Shown here: piece by piece, positions 26,363 through 34,211 of the stretch
Numbering within the stretch: position 1 is the first letter of the stretch
Layout: every line of letters begins with the position of its first letter
Assembly (NCBI RefSeq): GCF_014243445.1
Contig: NZ_JACLQD010000003.1
Location: 186,001-250,000, forward strand
DNA length: 64,000 bases
Direction of reading: 5' to 3'
DNA from: Paragemmobacter straminiformis
GTDB lineage: Bacteria > Pseudomonadota > Alphaproteobacteria > Rhodobacterales > Rhodobacteraceae
Notes under the pieces: model-generated
Told to the model about the DNA's origin: nothing
Databases searched by the model: none
The model's input: only the letters and a program-made list of their open reading frames with translations
Made by a program: the position numbers and the translations under genes

Positions 26363-26408
26363 CGTTTCCTGCGTCAGGAAACGTCGCAAATCCTGCGTCA
26401 GGATTTGC
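26363..26408. repeat. Two stacked hairpins with a shared CCTGCGTCAGG core
   Basis: First: CGTTTCCTG-CGT-CAGGAAACG (26363-26383), 9-bp perfect arms. Second: GCAAATCCTG-CGT-CAGGATTTGC (26386-26408), 10-bp perfect arms, touching the holA stop. Loops are identical. A degenerate TTTCTGACGCAAGATT lies 50 bp to the left (about 26310). It lies at the holA 3' end and may terminate or protect that transcript. Confidence 0.8.
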
Positions 26409-27430
26409 TAGCGGCGCTGGGCCAGCATGGCGAGGCGGATCAGCGCGCGTTCCATCAGCGCAAGCGAGGGCGCGCGCGAGGCGGAGCGGAGCGTGAGGTC
26501 GGTTTCCACCAGCAGGGTGATGGCATCCTCGAGCTTGCGGGTGCCCCAGTTCGATGCCTGCCGCTGCATCGCATCGCGGGCCTTGAAGGGAATGCCGCGC
26601 GCCTTGGCGATGCCTGCCGACACGCCGCCCGGATCGGTGACCGCGCCGTAAAGGGCGCGGAAATGGCGCATGGCGGCGATGCAGAGGGCGACGGGCTGGG
26701 TGCCCTGCGCTTCAAGCCGGCGCAGCAGGGGGGCGAGGTCGGTCACGCGGCCCTCGGCTGCGGCGGTGATGAGGTCGTCGACCTCGGCCTCGATGGTGGC
26801 GGGGGCAAGGGCGGCCACCTCGGCCGGGGTGAGGGGGGTCGCATCGCCGTATTTGTAGAGCGCGATCTTGTCGAGCGTCTGGCGGAAATCGCCGGGGTCG
26901 ATGGCGCGGGCAAGGGCGGCAAGGTCGGTCATCGCCTCTCGGTCGATGTTTGTCAGGCCGGCTTTGGCAAGTGCGGCCTCGATCTCCTCGCGGCTGGGCG
27001 GGTCGTCATAAAGGCCCGCGCAGAAGGCCGAAGGGTGCTTTTCGAACAGCGTCTTGAGGGTGGATTTGCCGGTGAGGTTTCCGGCGGTGACGACGATCTG
27101 GGCATCGCCCGCGCGCCATTCCATCAGGGCGGTGGTCAGCGTGGCGGTCAGCGTGTCGGTGGCGTCTTCGACAAAGGCCACGCGCGGGCCGGGAAAGAAC
27201 CCCTGCGATTTGATCGCGTCGAGCAGCAGGGCTGCATCTTTGCGCAGGTCGGCGGCGGGAATGCGACTGAGGCGCATCTCCTGTTCGCCCTGCGGGCCGA
27301 TCAGGGCGGCGATCACCTCTTGCCGCTTGAGGGCGACGCGCATGGTATCGGCGCCAAAGATCAGCAGGCCGGTCTTGGCGGGGTCGGGTTTGGCGAAATA
27401 GCGGGTCGCCTCGGCCCCCCGAAGGATCAT
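26408..27430 (-). CDS. holA: DNA polymerase III delta subunit HolA
   Basis: A 340-residue clamp-loader subunit that opens the beta clamp. Recognisable segments are GLLIFGADTMRVALKRQEVI near the start, FVEDATDTLTATLTTALMEW, VTAGNLTGKSTLKTLFE, and the C-terminal collar region ending LMERALIRLAMLAQR. The ATG at 27430 overlaps the lptE stop (ATGA), which fixes the start; the 38 upstream in-frame codons are Arg/His-rich noise. The order leuS-lptE-holA is conserved in alphaproteobacteria. Confidence 0.93.
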   Translation of the reverse strand: MILRGAEATRYFAKPDPAKTGLLIFGADTMRVALKRQEVIAALIGPQGEQEMRLSRIPAADLRKDAALLLDAIKSQGFFPGPRVAFVEDATDTLTATLTTALMEWRAGDAQIVVTAGNLTGKSTLKTLFEKHPSAFCAGLYDDPPSREEIEAALAKAGLTNIDREAMTDLAALARAIDPGDFRQTLDKIALYKYGDATPLTPAEVAALAPATIEAEVDDLITAAAEGRVTDLAPLLRRLEAQGTQPVALCIAAMRHFRALYGAVTDPGGVSAGIAKARGIPFKARDAMQRQASNWGTRKLEDAITLLVETDLTLRSASRAPSLALMERALIRLAMLAQRR

Positions 27431-27909
27431 GGCGCTTCGGCGATCAGCCGTGCGACGATGTCGTCGGCGAGGATGGTCATGAGCCGCTCGGCCGCCGCCT
27501 CTTCGGCGGTGACGCCCGCCACGGTGCTGCCGGTTGCCGACCACGAGGTGAAGTTGCGCACGGTGCCGCCTGCCGCGCGGGTGCCGGTGGCGTTTTCGGT
27601 CAGCGTATAGGTGGCCTCGCCCTTGAGCGTGTAGCGCGTGATATCGTTGGCGGGCGAAATGCCGCCGCTGACACGTTCGACCCTCAGGCTGTAGGTCAGG
27701 GTGTATTCGGCGGTGCTTGCCTGCCCGAGGCGCGCGCTGAGCCGCCCGGCAAAGGCGAATTCGTTGCGGCTGTCGGGGGCCTGGACGGCGACGCGGCCGC
27801 GCAGCCTGTCACCGCCCGCGCCGGGGGCATAGGCGGGGGTAAAGCCGCAGGCCGCCACCGGAAGGGCGGCCAGCAGGATCAGGAACTGGCGACGGTCAGA
27901 CGACGACAT
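27427..27909 (-). CDS. lptE: LPS-assembly lipoprotein LptE
   Basis: A 160-residue outer-membrane lipoprotein that plugs the LptD barrel and helps deliver LPS to the surface. The lipobox is LPVAAC at about residues 16-21, following a hydrophobic stretch (FLILLAAL). The mature part is short and beta-rich ([26 protein letters not shown]), typical of LptE. It overlaps leuS by 14 nt and holA by 4 nt. Confidence 0.92.
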   Translation of the reverse strand: MSSSDRRQFLILLAALPVAACGFTPAYAPGAGGDRLRGRVAVQAPDSRNEFAFAGRLSARLGQASTAEYTLTYSLRVERVSGGISPANDITRYTLKGEATYTLTENATGTRAAGGTVRNFTSWSATGSTVAGVTAEEAAAERLMTILADDIVARLIAEAP

Positions 27910-30454
27910 TGATGATACGCCCCGGAACGACGATGATCTTCTTCACGGGTTGCCCCGCGAGGAATTTGACCACAGCTTCGTCGGTGAGGGCGATCTTTTC
28001 AACCTCGGATGCGGGCATGTCGGCCGGAACGGTGATTTCCGCGCGGCGCTTGCCGTTGATCTGGATCGGCAGGGTGATGCTGTCGTCGACCAGCAGGGCC
28101 GGATCGGCCTTTGGCCATGCCGCCTGCGCCACAAGGCCCGCGCCGCCCAGCATTTGCCAGACCTCTTCGGCAAGGTGCGGGGTCATCGGCGACATGAGCT
28201 GCGCCATGACGCGCATGGCATCGGCCTTGGCGGCGGTGCCTGCGGCCGAGCGGTGCAGGGTGTTGGTGAATTCGTAAAGCTTGGCGATGGCCTTGTTGAA
28301 GGCAAAGCTTTCGATGCCGCGGGTGACTTCGTCCACGGCCTTGGCGGAGGCCTTGGCAAGGGCGGCATCTTCGGCCGCATTGGCAGGGGTGTTGCCGCGT
28401 GTCAGTTCGTCGGCGATGCGCCAGACGCGGGCGAGGTGTTTGTACGCGGCTTCGGCGCCCGAGGCGGTCCATTCCACGTCACGCTCGGGCGGGCTGTCGG
28501 ACATGACGAACCAGCGCGCGGTATCGGCCCCGAAAGAGGCGATGATGTTCATCGGGTCGACGACGTTCTTCTTCGACTTGGACATCTTGGCCGAGGGGAT
28601 CACCTCGATCGCGGTGCCGTCTTTCAGCGTCGCGCCGCTTTCGCTGCGGATGATGTCTTCGGGCAGGTGATAGACGGGGCGGCCGTTGGCATCGGTGGTC
28701 TTGTAGATCTCGTGCGTGACCATGCCTTGGGTGAAAAGCGCGTTGAAGGGTTCGATGGCCTTTTGCGGCAGGTGGCCCGTCTTGTGCATCGCGCGGGCGA
28801 AGAAGCGCGAGTAGAGCAGGTGGAGAATCGCGTGTTCGATGCCGCCGATGTACTGGTCGACGTTCATCCAGTAATCGGCATCCTCGGCCACGGTGGGGGT
28901 GGTGGCGCGGGGGGCGGTGAAGCGGGCGTAATACCACGAGGAATCGACGAAAGTGTCCATCGTGTCGGTTTCGCGCCGTGCCGCCGCGCCGCATTTCGGG
29001 CAGGTGCAGTCGCGCCATGTGGGATGGCGGTCGAGCGGGTTGCCCGGCTGGTCGAAGGTGACGTCGTCGGGCAATCTGACGGGCAGGTTCGCCTTGGATT
29101 CAGCGACCACGCCGCAGGTGACGCAATGCACGACCGGAATCGGGCAGCCCCAGTAGCGCTGGCGCGAGATGCCCCAGTCGCGCAGGCGGTAGTTGGTGAC
29201 CCCGCGCCCGATGCCGTTCGATTCGCATTGGGCGATGGCGGCGGCGACGGCGTCCTCGCCGGTCTGCACCTCGGCTCCGGCGAAGCCGCGCAGGTAGCGG
29301 ACGCGTTCGGATTTCATCGGGGCGAAGGCTTCGGCCAGCAGGGATTCGTCGGTGCCTTCGGCGGTGAACACGGACTTGATCGGCAGGCCGTATTTAGAGG
29401 CGAATTCGAAATCGCGCTGGTCATGGGCGGGGCAGCCGAAGATGGCGCCGGTGCCGTAATCCATCAGGATGAAATTGGCGATGTAGACGGGCAGTTCCCA
29501 TGTGTTGTCAAAGGGGTGCAGCACGCGGATGCCGGTATCGAGCCCGCGCTTTTCGGCCTTTTCCAAGGCTTCCTCGCTGGTGCCGATGCGGCGGCATTCG
29601 GCGACGAATTCGGCAACCTTGGGGTCGTGGCGTTCAAGCTGTTTGGCCAAGGGGTGATCGGGCGAGATGGCCGCGAAGGACGCACCGAGCAGCGTGTCGG
29701 GGCGGGTGGTATAGACCTCGAGCCGGTCAAAGCCTTCGGGCGCGCCGGTGGTGGTAAAGGCGAATTGCAGGCCGCGCGACTTGCCGATCCAGTTGGCCTG
29801 CATCAGGCGGACTTTCTCGGGCCAGTCCTTGAGCGTGTCCAAAGCCTCGAGCAGCTCGCCGGAATAGTCCGAGATGCGGAAGAACCATTGCGTCAGCTCG
29901 CGCCGTTCGACCAGCGCGCCCGACCGCCAGCCGCGACCGTCGATCACCTGTTCGTTGGCAAGCACGGTCATGTCGACCGGATCCCAGTTCACCACGGCGT
30001 TCTTGCGGTAGATCAGGCCCGCTTCCATCATGTCGATGAACATGGCCTGTTGCTGGCCGTAATATTCGGGGTCGCAGGTGGCGAATTCGCGCGACCAGTC
30101 GATTGACAGGCCAAGCGGTTTCATCTGGCCGCGCATGTCGGCGATGTTGGAATAGGTCCATTCCTTGGGGTGGCCGCCGCGTTCCATCGCGGCATTCTCG
30201 GCGGGCATGCCAAAGGCGTCCCAGCCCATCGGGTGCAGGACCGAGAAGCCGCTTGCCGCCTTGTAGCGGGCGACCACGTCACCCATCGTATAGTTGCGCA
30301 CATGGCCCATGTGGATGCGCCCCGAGGGGTAGGGGAACATTTCCAGCACGTAGTATTTCGGCTTGGACGGGTCGCGCCTGGCCGTAAAGGTGCCAGCCGC
30401 ATCCCATGCGGCTTGCCATTTCGGTTCGGTCTGGCTTGGTTCGTAGCGCGACAT
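27896..30454 (-). CDS. leuS: Leucyl-tRNA synthetase
   Basis: An 852-residue class I synthetase charging tRNA-Leu. The HIGH motif appears as [15 protein letters not shown] near residue 42, the CP1 editing domain spans about 220-420, and the KMSKS loop is [13 protein letters not shown] near residue 617. A zinc-type CPKCG is seen in the [15 protein letters not shown] stretch. ATG 30454 is preferred over the GTG one codon earlier because GAGGGG lies 6 nt upstream of it. It heads the leuS-lptE-holA operon. Confidence 0.97.
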   Translation of the reverse strand: MSRYEPSQTEPKWQAAWDAAGTFTARRDPSKPKYYVLEMFPYPSGRIHMGHVRNYTMGDVVARYKAASGFSVLHPMGWDAFGMPAENAAMERGGHPKEWTYSNIADMRGQMKPLGLSIDWSREFATCDPEYYGQQQAMFIDMMEAGLIYRKNAVVNWDPVDMTVLANEQVIDGRGWRSGALVERRELTQWFFRISDYSGELLEALDTLKDWPEKVRLMQANWIGKSRGLQFAFTTTGAPEGFDRLEVYTTRPDTLLGASFAAISPDHPLAKQLERHDPKVAEFVAECRRIGTSEEALEKAEKRGLDTGIRVLHPFDNTWELPVYIANFILMDYGTGAIFGCPAHDQRDFEFASKYGLPIKSVFTAEGTDESLLAEAFAPMKSERVRYLRGFAGAEVQTGEDAVAAAIAQCESNGIGRGVTNYRLRDWGISRQRYWGCPIPVVHCVTCGVVAESKANLPVRLPDDVTFDQPGNPLDRHPTWRDCTCPKCGAAARRETDTMDTFVDSSWYYARFTAPRATTPTVAEDADYWMNVDQYIGGIEHAILHLLYSRFFARAMHKTGHLPQKAIEPFNALFTQGMVTHEIYKTTDANGRPVYHLPEDIIRSESGATLKDGTAIEVIPSAKMSKSKKNVVDPMNIIASFGADTARWFVMSDSPPERDVEWTASGAEAAYKHLARVWRIADELTRGNTPANAAEDAALAKASAKAVDEVTRGIESFAFNKAIAKLYEFTNTLHRSAAGTAAKADAMRVMAQLMSPMTPHLAEEVWQMLGGAGLVAQAAWPKADPALLVDDSITLPIQINGKRRAEITVPADMPASEVEKIALTDEAVVKFLAGQPVKKIIVVPGRIINVVV

Positions 30455-30547
30455 CACTGGCCCCTCGGCGTATCCTGCGGGCGTGGTTATACCCGTGGAA
30501 CCGCCAAGGTCCAGCGGCTTACGCCGCCGCGTGACGTGCCTAAGCGA

Positions 30548-31102
30548 TCAAAGTTTGCTGTCGCGGATGCGGATCTGGCGCGCGCGGGTCAGGATGGCGT
30601 CTTCCACCGCGCGGGCGGTTTCGGGCGGGACGGCGGCACCGCCGCGCGATTGCAGCGCGACCTTGAGGCTGCGGGCGTCAAGCGCAGGGTCCTGCACGTA
30701 GATCGTGGCGCGATAGGCGCGGCCACCGCCGGGGGGCGTGCCGTAGCCCGTCACGATGACCCCGGTGAAGGGGTCGACCGATTCGATGGGCAGGAAGTCC
30801 AGCACCTCGAGCGAGGCCTGCCAGAGATACTTGTTCACCTCGACCGTGGTGTTCGGATCGGCCGAGTTCTTGAACAGGTCGAAGAGCGTGGATTTGGGCT
30901 TGTCCTCGCCGGTGGCGCGGGCCTGTGCGGCGCGCTGGGCATCGGCGCGGGCCTTGCGGTCCTGCTGGTCGACCGAGGGGATTCCCGAGCGGTCGCGGCG
31001 GAACAATCCGCTGTCGCCGCTGCCGATTCCCGTGCCGCAGGCCGAGAGCGTGATGAGAAGGCCGCCGATCAGCGCGATCCGTGCCAAGCGATGCAGGTCC
31101 AT
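30548..31102 (-). CDS. DUF3576 lipoprotein
   Basis: A 184-residue DUF3576 protein. A lipoprotein signal is visible (LARIALIGGLLITLSAC, lipid on Cys22), followed by a charged linker and the conserved domain (LFDLFKNSADPNTTVEVNKY, then LPIESVDPFTGVIVTGYG). Likely anchored in the outer or inner membrane facing the periplasm; function unknown. ATG 31102 has a GGGGGTGGG stretch upstream; a longer start at ATG 31144 would place 14 polar residues before the signal peptide. Confidence 0.88.
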   Translation of the reverse strand: MDLHRLARIALIGGLLITLSACGTGIGSGDSGLFRRDRSGIPSVDQQDRKARADAQRAAQARATGEDKPKSTLFDLFKNSADPNTTVEVNKYLWQASLEVLDFLPIESVDPFTGVIVTGYGTPPGGGRAYRATIYVQDPALDARSLKVALQSRGGAAVPPETARAVEDAILTRARQIRIRDSKL

Positions 31103-31518
31103 ACCCACCCCCGTTATCCTGTTGGGGTTGTCTAGCCCAGCCATCCGGGCCTGCCAAGGCTTTTCCCGGTGTCGATGCGTTCGCGACCGCGTTGCAGGGC
31201 CTGTCCGGCGAAAGAAAGCGCGCCCGCCCCCCTGACCGTCACCCTGCGGTAACAGATGGCACGCACGCGCCCCGCATGCGCCGTGCGCGCGAGGGGGCTG
31301 CCGGGGCGGTGATGCGGGCGGTGACAGGGGCGCGCGCAGCGCCGACCGGCGCTTGCCCCGCCGCGACAGGGCGGGGTGTGGCGGAGTTGCACCACGCAGA
31401 GGCGCATTCACATTGATTAACATGCGGGCGTTGCAATCGGGGTCGTTAGGAATGATTAACGATCCATCCCCACTCCGGATTCCCCTGGGCTGGGTTCCTT
31501 AAGACAACGAGGGAAACT
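31103..31518 (+). promoter_or_regulatory. 416-bp intergenic region upstream of porin 1
   Basis: No convincing gene. The left 300 bp is GC-rich. The right 110 bp is AT-richer and carries two TGATTAAC boxes (31414-31421 and 31453-31460). A weak promoter candidate is TTGCAA (31431) with TGATTA or GATTAA 16-17 bp downstream. The ribosome site GAGGG lies just before the porin ATG. A strongly regulated porin promoter is inferred, not shown. Confidence 0.4.
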
Positions 31519-32409
31519 ATGAAAAAGATTCTTCTTGCGACCACTGTTCTGGTCGGCACCGCTGGCTTCGCCGCTGCCGAAGTGACCCTGTCGGGCGACG
31601 CCCGCATGGGTATCGTCAACGACGGTGACACCACCGAATTCTCGAGCCGCGCTCGCGTCGCTTTCACCCTCTCGGGCGAAACCGATGGCGGCCTGTCGTT
31701 CGGCGCTTCGTTCCGTGCTGACAACGCTGTTGGCGCCAACGGCAACACCGACACCACCGACGGTTCCGTGTTCATCTCGGGCGCTTTCGGCAAACTGTCG
31801 ATGGGCAACGTTGCTGGCGCTGCTGAAGCTGCCGTCGGCGACCTGTCGGGCGTTGGCTACACCGGCCTCGGCGACTTCTCGGACACCGTCTACCTGACCG
31901 GTGACGGCGCTGAAGGCGAGCCGATCGTCCAGTACGCCTACACCGCTGGCGACCTGTCGGTCTACGCTTCGGCCTCGGACGGCGCCCAGGTGTCGAACTA
32001 CGCCCTCGGCCTCGGCTACAAGATGGGCGACTACAACTTCGGCATCGGCTACGAATCGACCGATGACGGCCTCTTTGGCGACGATGCGACCCACGTCGTG
32101 GCGTCGGCTGGCGGCACCTTCGGCGCTGTCTCGGCCAAAGTCGTGTACGGCCAGGCTGACCTCGGCTCGGGCTTCGACCTGACCCAGTACGGCCTGTCGG
32201 CCACCTACTCGGCGGACGCTCTGGCTGTGACCGGCTACTACAAAGTGGTCGACACCGACTTCATCGCCGGTGAAACCACCGCTGTTGGCCTCGGCGCTTC
32301 CTACGACCTCGGCGGCGGCGCTTCGGTCAAGGGCGGCGTTGTGAACGTCGACAACGAGTTCCTCGGCGACAACACCGCCTACGACCTCGGCGTGACCTTC
32401 TCGTTCTGA
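31519..32409 (+). CDS. Outer-membrane porin (Rhodobacter type), copy 1
   Basis: A 296-residue general porin; it forms water-filled channels for small solutes in the outer membrane. Signal peptide MKKILLATTVLVGTAGFAAA is cleaved before EVTLSGDARMGI. The mature protein is Gly/Asp/Ala-rich with alternating strands, an acidic loop, and ends in Phe (VTFSF), the outer-membrane assembly signal. Codon use is strongly biased to C-ending codons, as expected of a very highly expressed gene. Two paralogues lie at 45026 and 52699; signal-peptide DNA is identical over 56 bp to the latter. Confidence 0.94.
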   Translation: MKKILLATTVLVGTAGFAAAEVTLSGDARMGIVNDGDTTEFSSRARVAFTLSGETDGGLSFGASFRADNAVGANGNTDTTDGSVFISGAFGKLSMGNVAGAAEAAVGDLSGVGYTGLGDFSDTVYLTGDGAEGEPIVQYAYTAGDLSVYASASDGAQVSNYALGLGYKMGDYNFGIGYESTDDGLFGDDATHVVASAGGTFGAVSAKVVYGQADLGSGFDLTQYGLSATYSADALAVTGYYKVVDTDFIAGETTAVGLGASYDLGGGASVKGGVVNVDNEFLGDNTAYDLGVTFSF

Positions 32410-32432
32410 TCCTAACCGGTCAAACGATATGG

Positions 32433-32460
32433 AAAGAGCGGGCCTTGTGCCCGCTCTTTT
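32433..32460 (+). terminator. Terminator of porin 1
   Basis: AAAGAGCGGGC-CTTGT-GCCCGCTCTTT, 11-bp perfect stem with T run, starting 24 bp after the porin stop. Same loop as the porin 2 terminator. Confidence 0.95.
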
Positions 32461-32582
32461 CATTTGCGGGTGCAAGGCCCGGTGCTTGGCATGACCCCCG
32501 GCTTTGTCTTAAGGGTGGCTGTGATAACTTTCGTTAATGCGGTAAGACGCCGCAAAGCGGACAGGCAGGCGAGGGCACTGGA

Positions 32583-33257
32583 ATGATGAACGTCTTTATC
32601 GGTTTCGATGAACGCGAGGCGATTGCCTACCACGTATGTGTCAACAGCATCATCCGGCATTCGTCGGATGTGGTGGCGGTCACGCCGCTCGCCCTCAAGA
32701 ACCTGTCGACCTACAAGGAAACCCACAGCGACGGGTCGAACGCCTTTATCTACACGCGCTTTCTGGTGCCTTCGCTGATGAACTACCAGGGCTGGGCGCT
32801 GTTCATCGACGGCGACATGATCCTGCGCGACGATCTGGCGAAGCTGTGGGCGCTGCGCGACGAAAGCAAGGCCGTGCTGTGCGTGCATCATGATTACAAG
32901 ACGCGGCAATCGACGAAATACCTTGGCTCGGCGAACGAGGATTACCCGCGCAAGAACTGGTCGAGCGTGGTGCTGTGGAACTGCGGCCATCCGGCCAACC
33001 GCGTGGTCACGCCCGATTTCGTGGCCAAGGGCACCGGCGCGCAGCTGCACCGCTTTACGTGGCTGAGCGACGATCTGGTGGGCGAATTGCCCAAGGTCTG
33101 GAACTGGCTGCCCGACGAGCTGGGCGAGAACCCCGATGCCAAGCTGTTGCATTACACGCTGGGCACGCCCTGTTTCCACGAATACGCCGATACGCCGATG
33201 GGCAGCGAATGGCACCGCGAGCGGATGCTGACGGATTACTGCGCACAGCGCGATTGA
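32583..33257 (+). CDS. Family 8-like glycosyltransferase
   Basis: A 224-residue GT-A-fold candidate. It starts NVFIGFDEREAIAYHVC, typical of GT8-like enzymes, and has the metal/nucleotide-sugar motif DGD in WALFIDGDMILRDDL near residue 75, plus a C-terminal HYTLGTPCFHEY segment that resembles the second metal ligand His. Donor and acceptor are unknown. It is the first gene after porin 1 and opens the accessory surface-polymer region. ATG codons at 32583 and 32586 are both possible. Confidence 0.75.
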   Translation: MMNVFIGFDEREAIAYHVCVNSIIRHSSDVVAVTPLALKNLSTYKETHSDGSNAFIYTRFLVPSLMNYQGWALFIDGDMILRDDLAKLWALRDESKAVLCVHHDYKTRQSTKYLGSANEDYPRKNWSSVVLWNCGHPANRVVTPDFVAKGTGAQLHRFTWLSDDLVGELPKVWNWLPDELGENPDAKLLHYTLGTPCFHEYADTPMGSEWHRERMLTDYCAQRD

Positions 33258-33302
33258 CCGCCCGCCGCCGCAAGGCAGGGCCAAGCGCGGGACGCGGAAC
33301 AG

Positions 33303-34211
33303 ATGCTGGATCCTTTCGGTTTCATCGGACGATGGTTGGCGGCGCGGCGCGACCTGCAGACCGCCTTTGCGCATGAGCTGGCGGTTTGCGCCATCTTCAA
33401 GAACGAGGCGCGCTATCTCGACGAATGGCTGACATTTCACCACGGCGTCGGGGTCGGGCATTTCTATCTGTACAACGACGGCAGCACCGACGGTTTCGCC
33501 GAGGTGCTTGCCCCGTGGATCGCGGCGGGAAAGATCACCCTGACCGACTGGACGGTAAAGCCGCAGGTGCCTGCCTATAACGACTGCATCCTGCGGCGGC
33601 GGACCGAGGCGCGCTGGATCGCCTTTATCGACCTTGACGAATTCCTGTTCAGCCCGACCGGCGCGCCCCTGCCCGAGGTGCTGCGTGGCTATGCCGAGGC
33701 GGCGGCGGTCTTTGTCTATTGGGTGCTGTTCGGGTCGGGCGGGCACGAGGCGCAGCCCGATCTGCCGGTGGTCGAGGCCTATACCGCCTGCATGGGCCAT
33801 GCCGCGGCGCTGGCTGACGGTTTCGACCACGGCAAGGTCAAGGACAGGTCCAACTATGTGACCGGCTGGTCGCGCGACGGCAAAAGCATCGTGAACCCGC
33901 GCAAGGTGCGGTTTCAGGGGGTTCACGCGCCACGGGCTGTCTGGTCGGGGGCGACGGTCGACGAACGGGGCCGCCCGCCACGGCAGCGGTCGGACGATTG
34001 CGACCTGCCCTATGCGGTGTTGCGGATCAACCACTACTGGTCGAAGTCGCTTGACGAGTTCCGCGCCAAGATCGTTCGCGGCAGCATTGCCAACCGCACC
34101 CGCCCCGCGCGCAATCTGGCGCGCTGGCTGGAACGCGAGGCGATGCTGAACAGCGACCGCGACGAGACGATCTTGCCGATCTGGCGCCGGATCGTCGCGG
34201 CCCGCCGCTAG
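33303..34211 (+). CDS. Family 92-like glycosyltransferase
   Basis: A 302-residue protein with the GT92/GT2-like pattern: AVCAIFKNEARYLDEWLTFH, then FYLYNDGSTDGF, and the metal-binding ARWIAFIDLDEFLF near residue 107. The C-terminal half has LRINHYWSKSLDEFRAKI, common in this family. Probably transfers a sugar to a surface polymer or lipid-linked intermediate. It follows the family 8-like gene at 45 bp. Its TAG overlaps the stop of the opposite-strand adenylation gene. Confidence 0.82.
   Translation: MLDPFGFIGRWLAARRDLQTAFAHELAVCAIFKNEARYLDEWLTFHHGVGVGHFYLYNDGSTDGFAEVLAPWIAAGKITLTDWTVKPQVPAYNDCILRRRTEARWIAFIDLDEFLFSPTGAPLPEVLRGYAEAAAVFVYWVLFGSGGHEAQPDLPVVEAYTACMGHAAALADGFDHGKVKDRSNYVTGWSRDGKSIVNPRKVRFQGVHAPRAVWSGATVDERGRPPRQRSDDCDLPYAVLRINHYWSKSLDEFRAKIVRGSIANRTRPARNLARWLEREAMLNSDRDETILPIWRRIVAARR

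Noticed and set aside
27950-30106. Long open frame of 718 codons opposite leuS
   Set aside because: Antisense shadow of a GC-rich gene; residues are Gly/Arg/Ala/Val-heavy with no family features, and leuS is unmistakable on the other strand.
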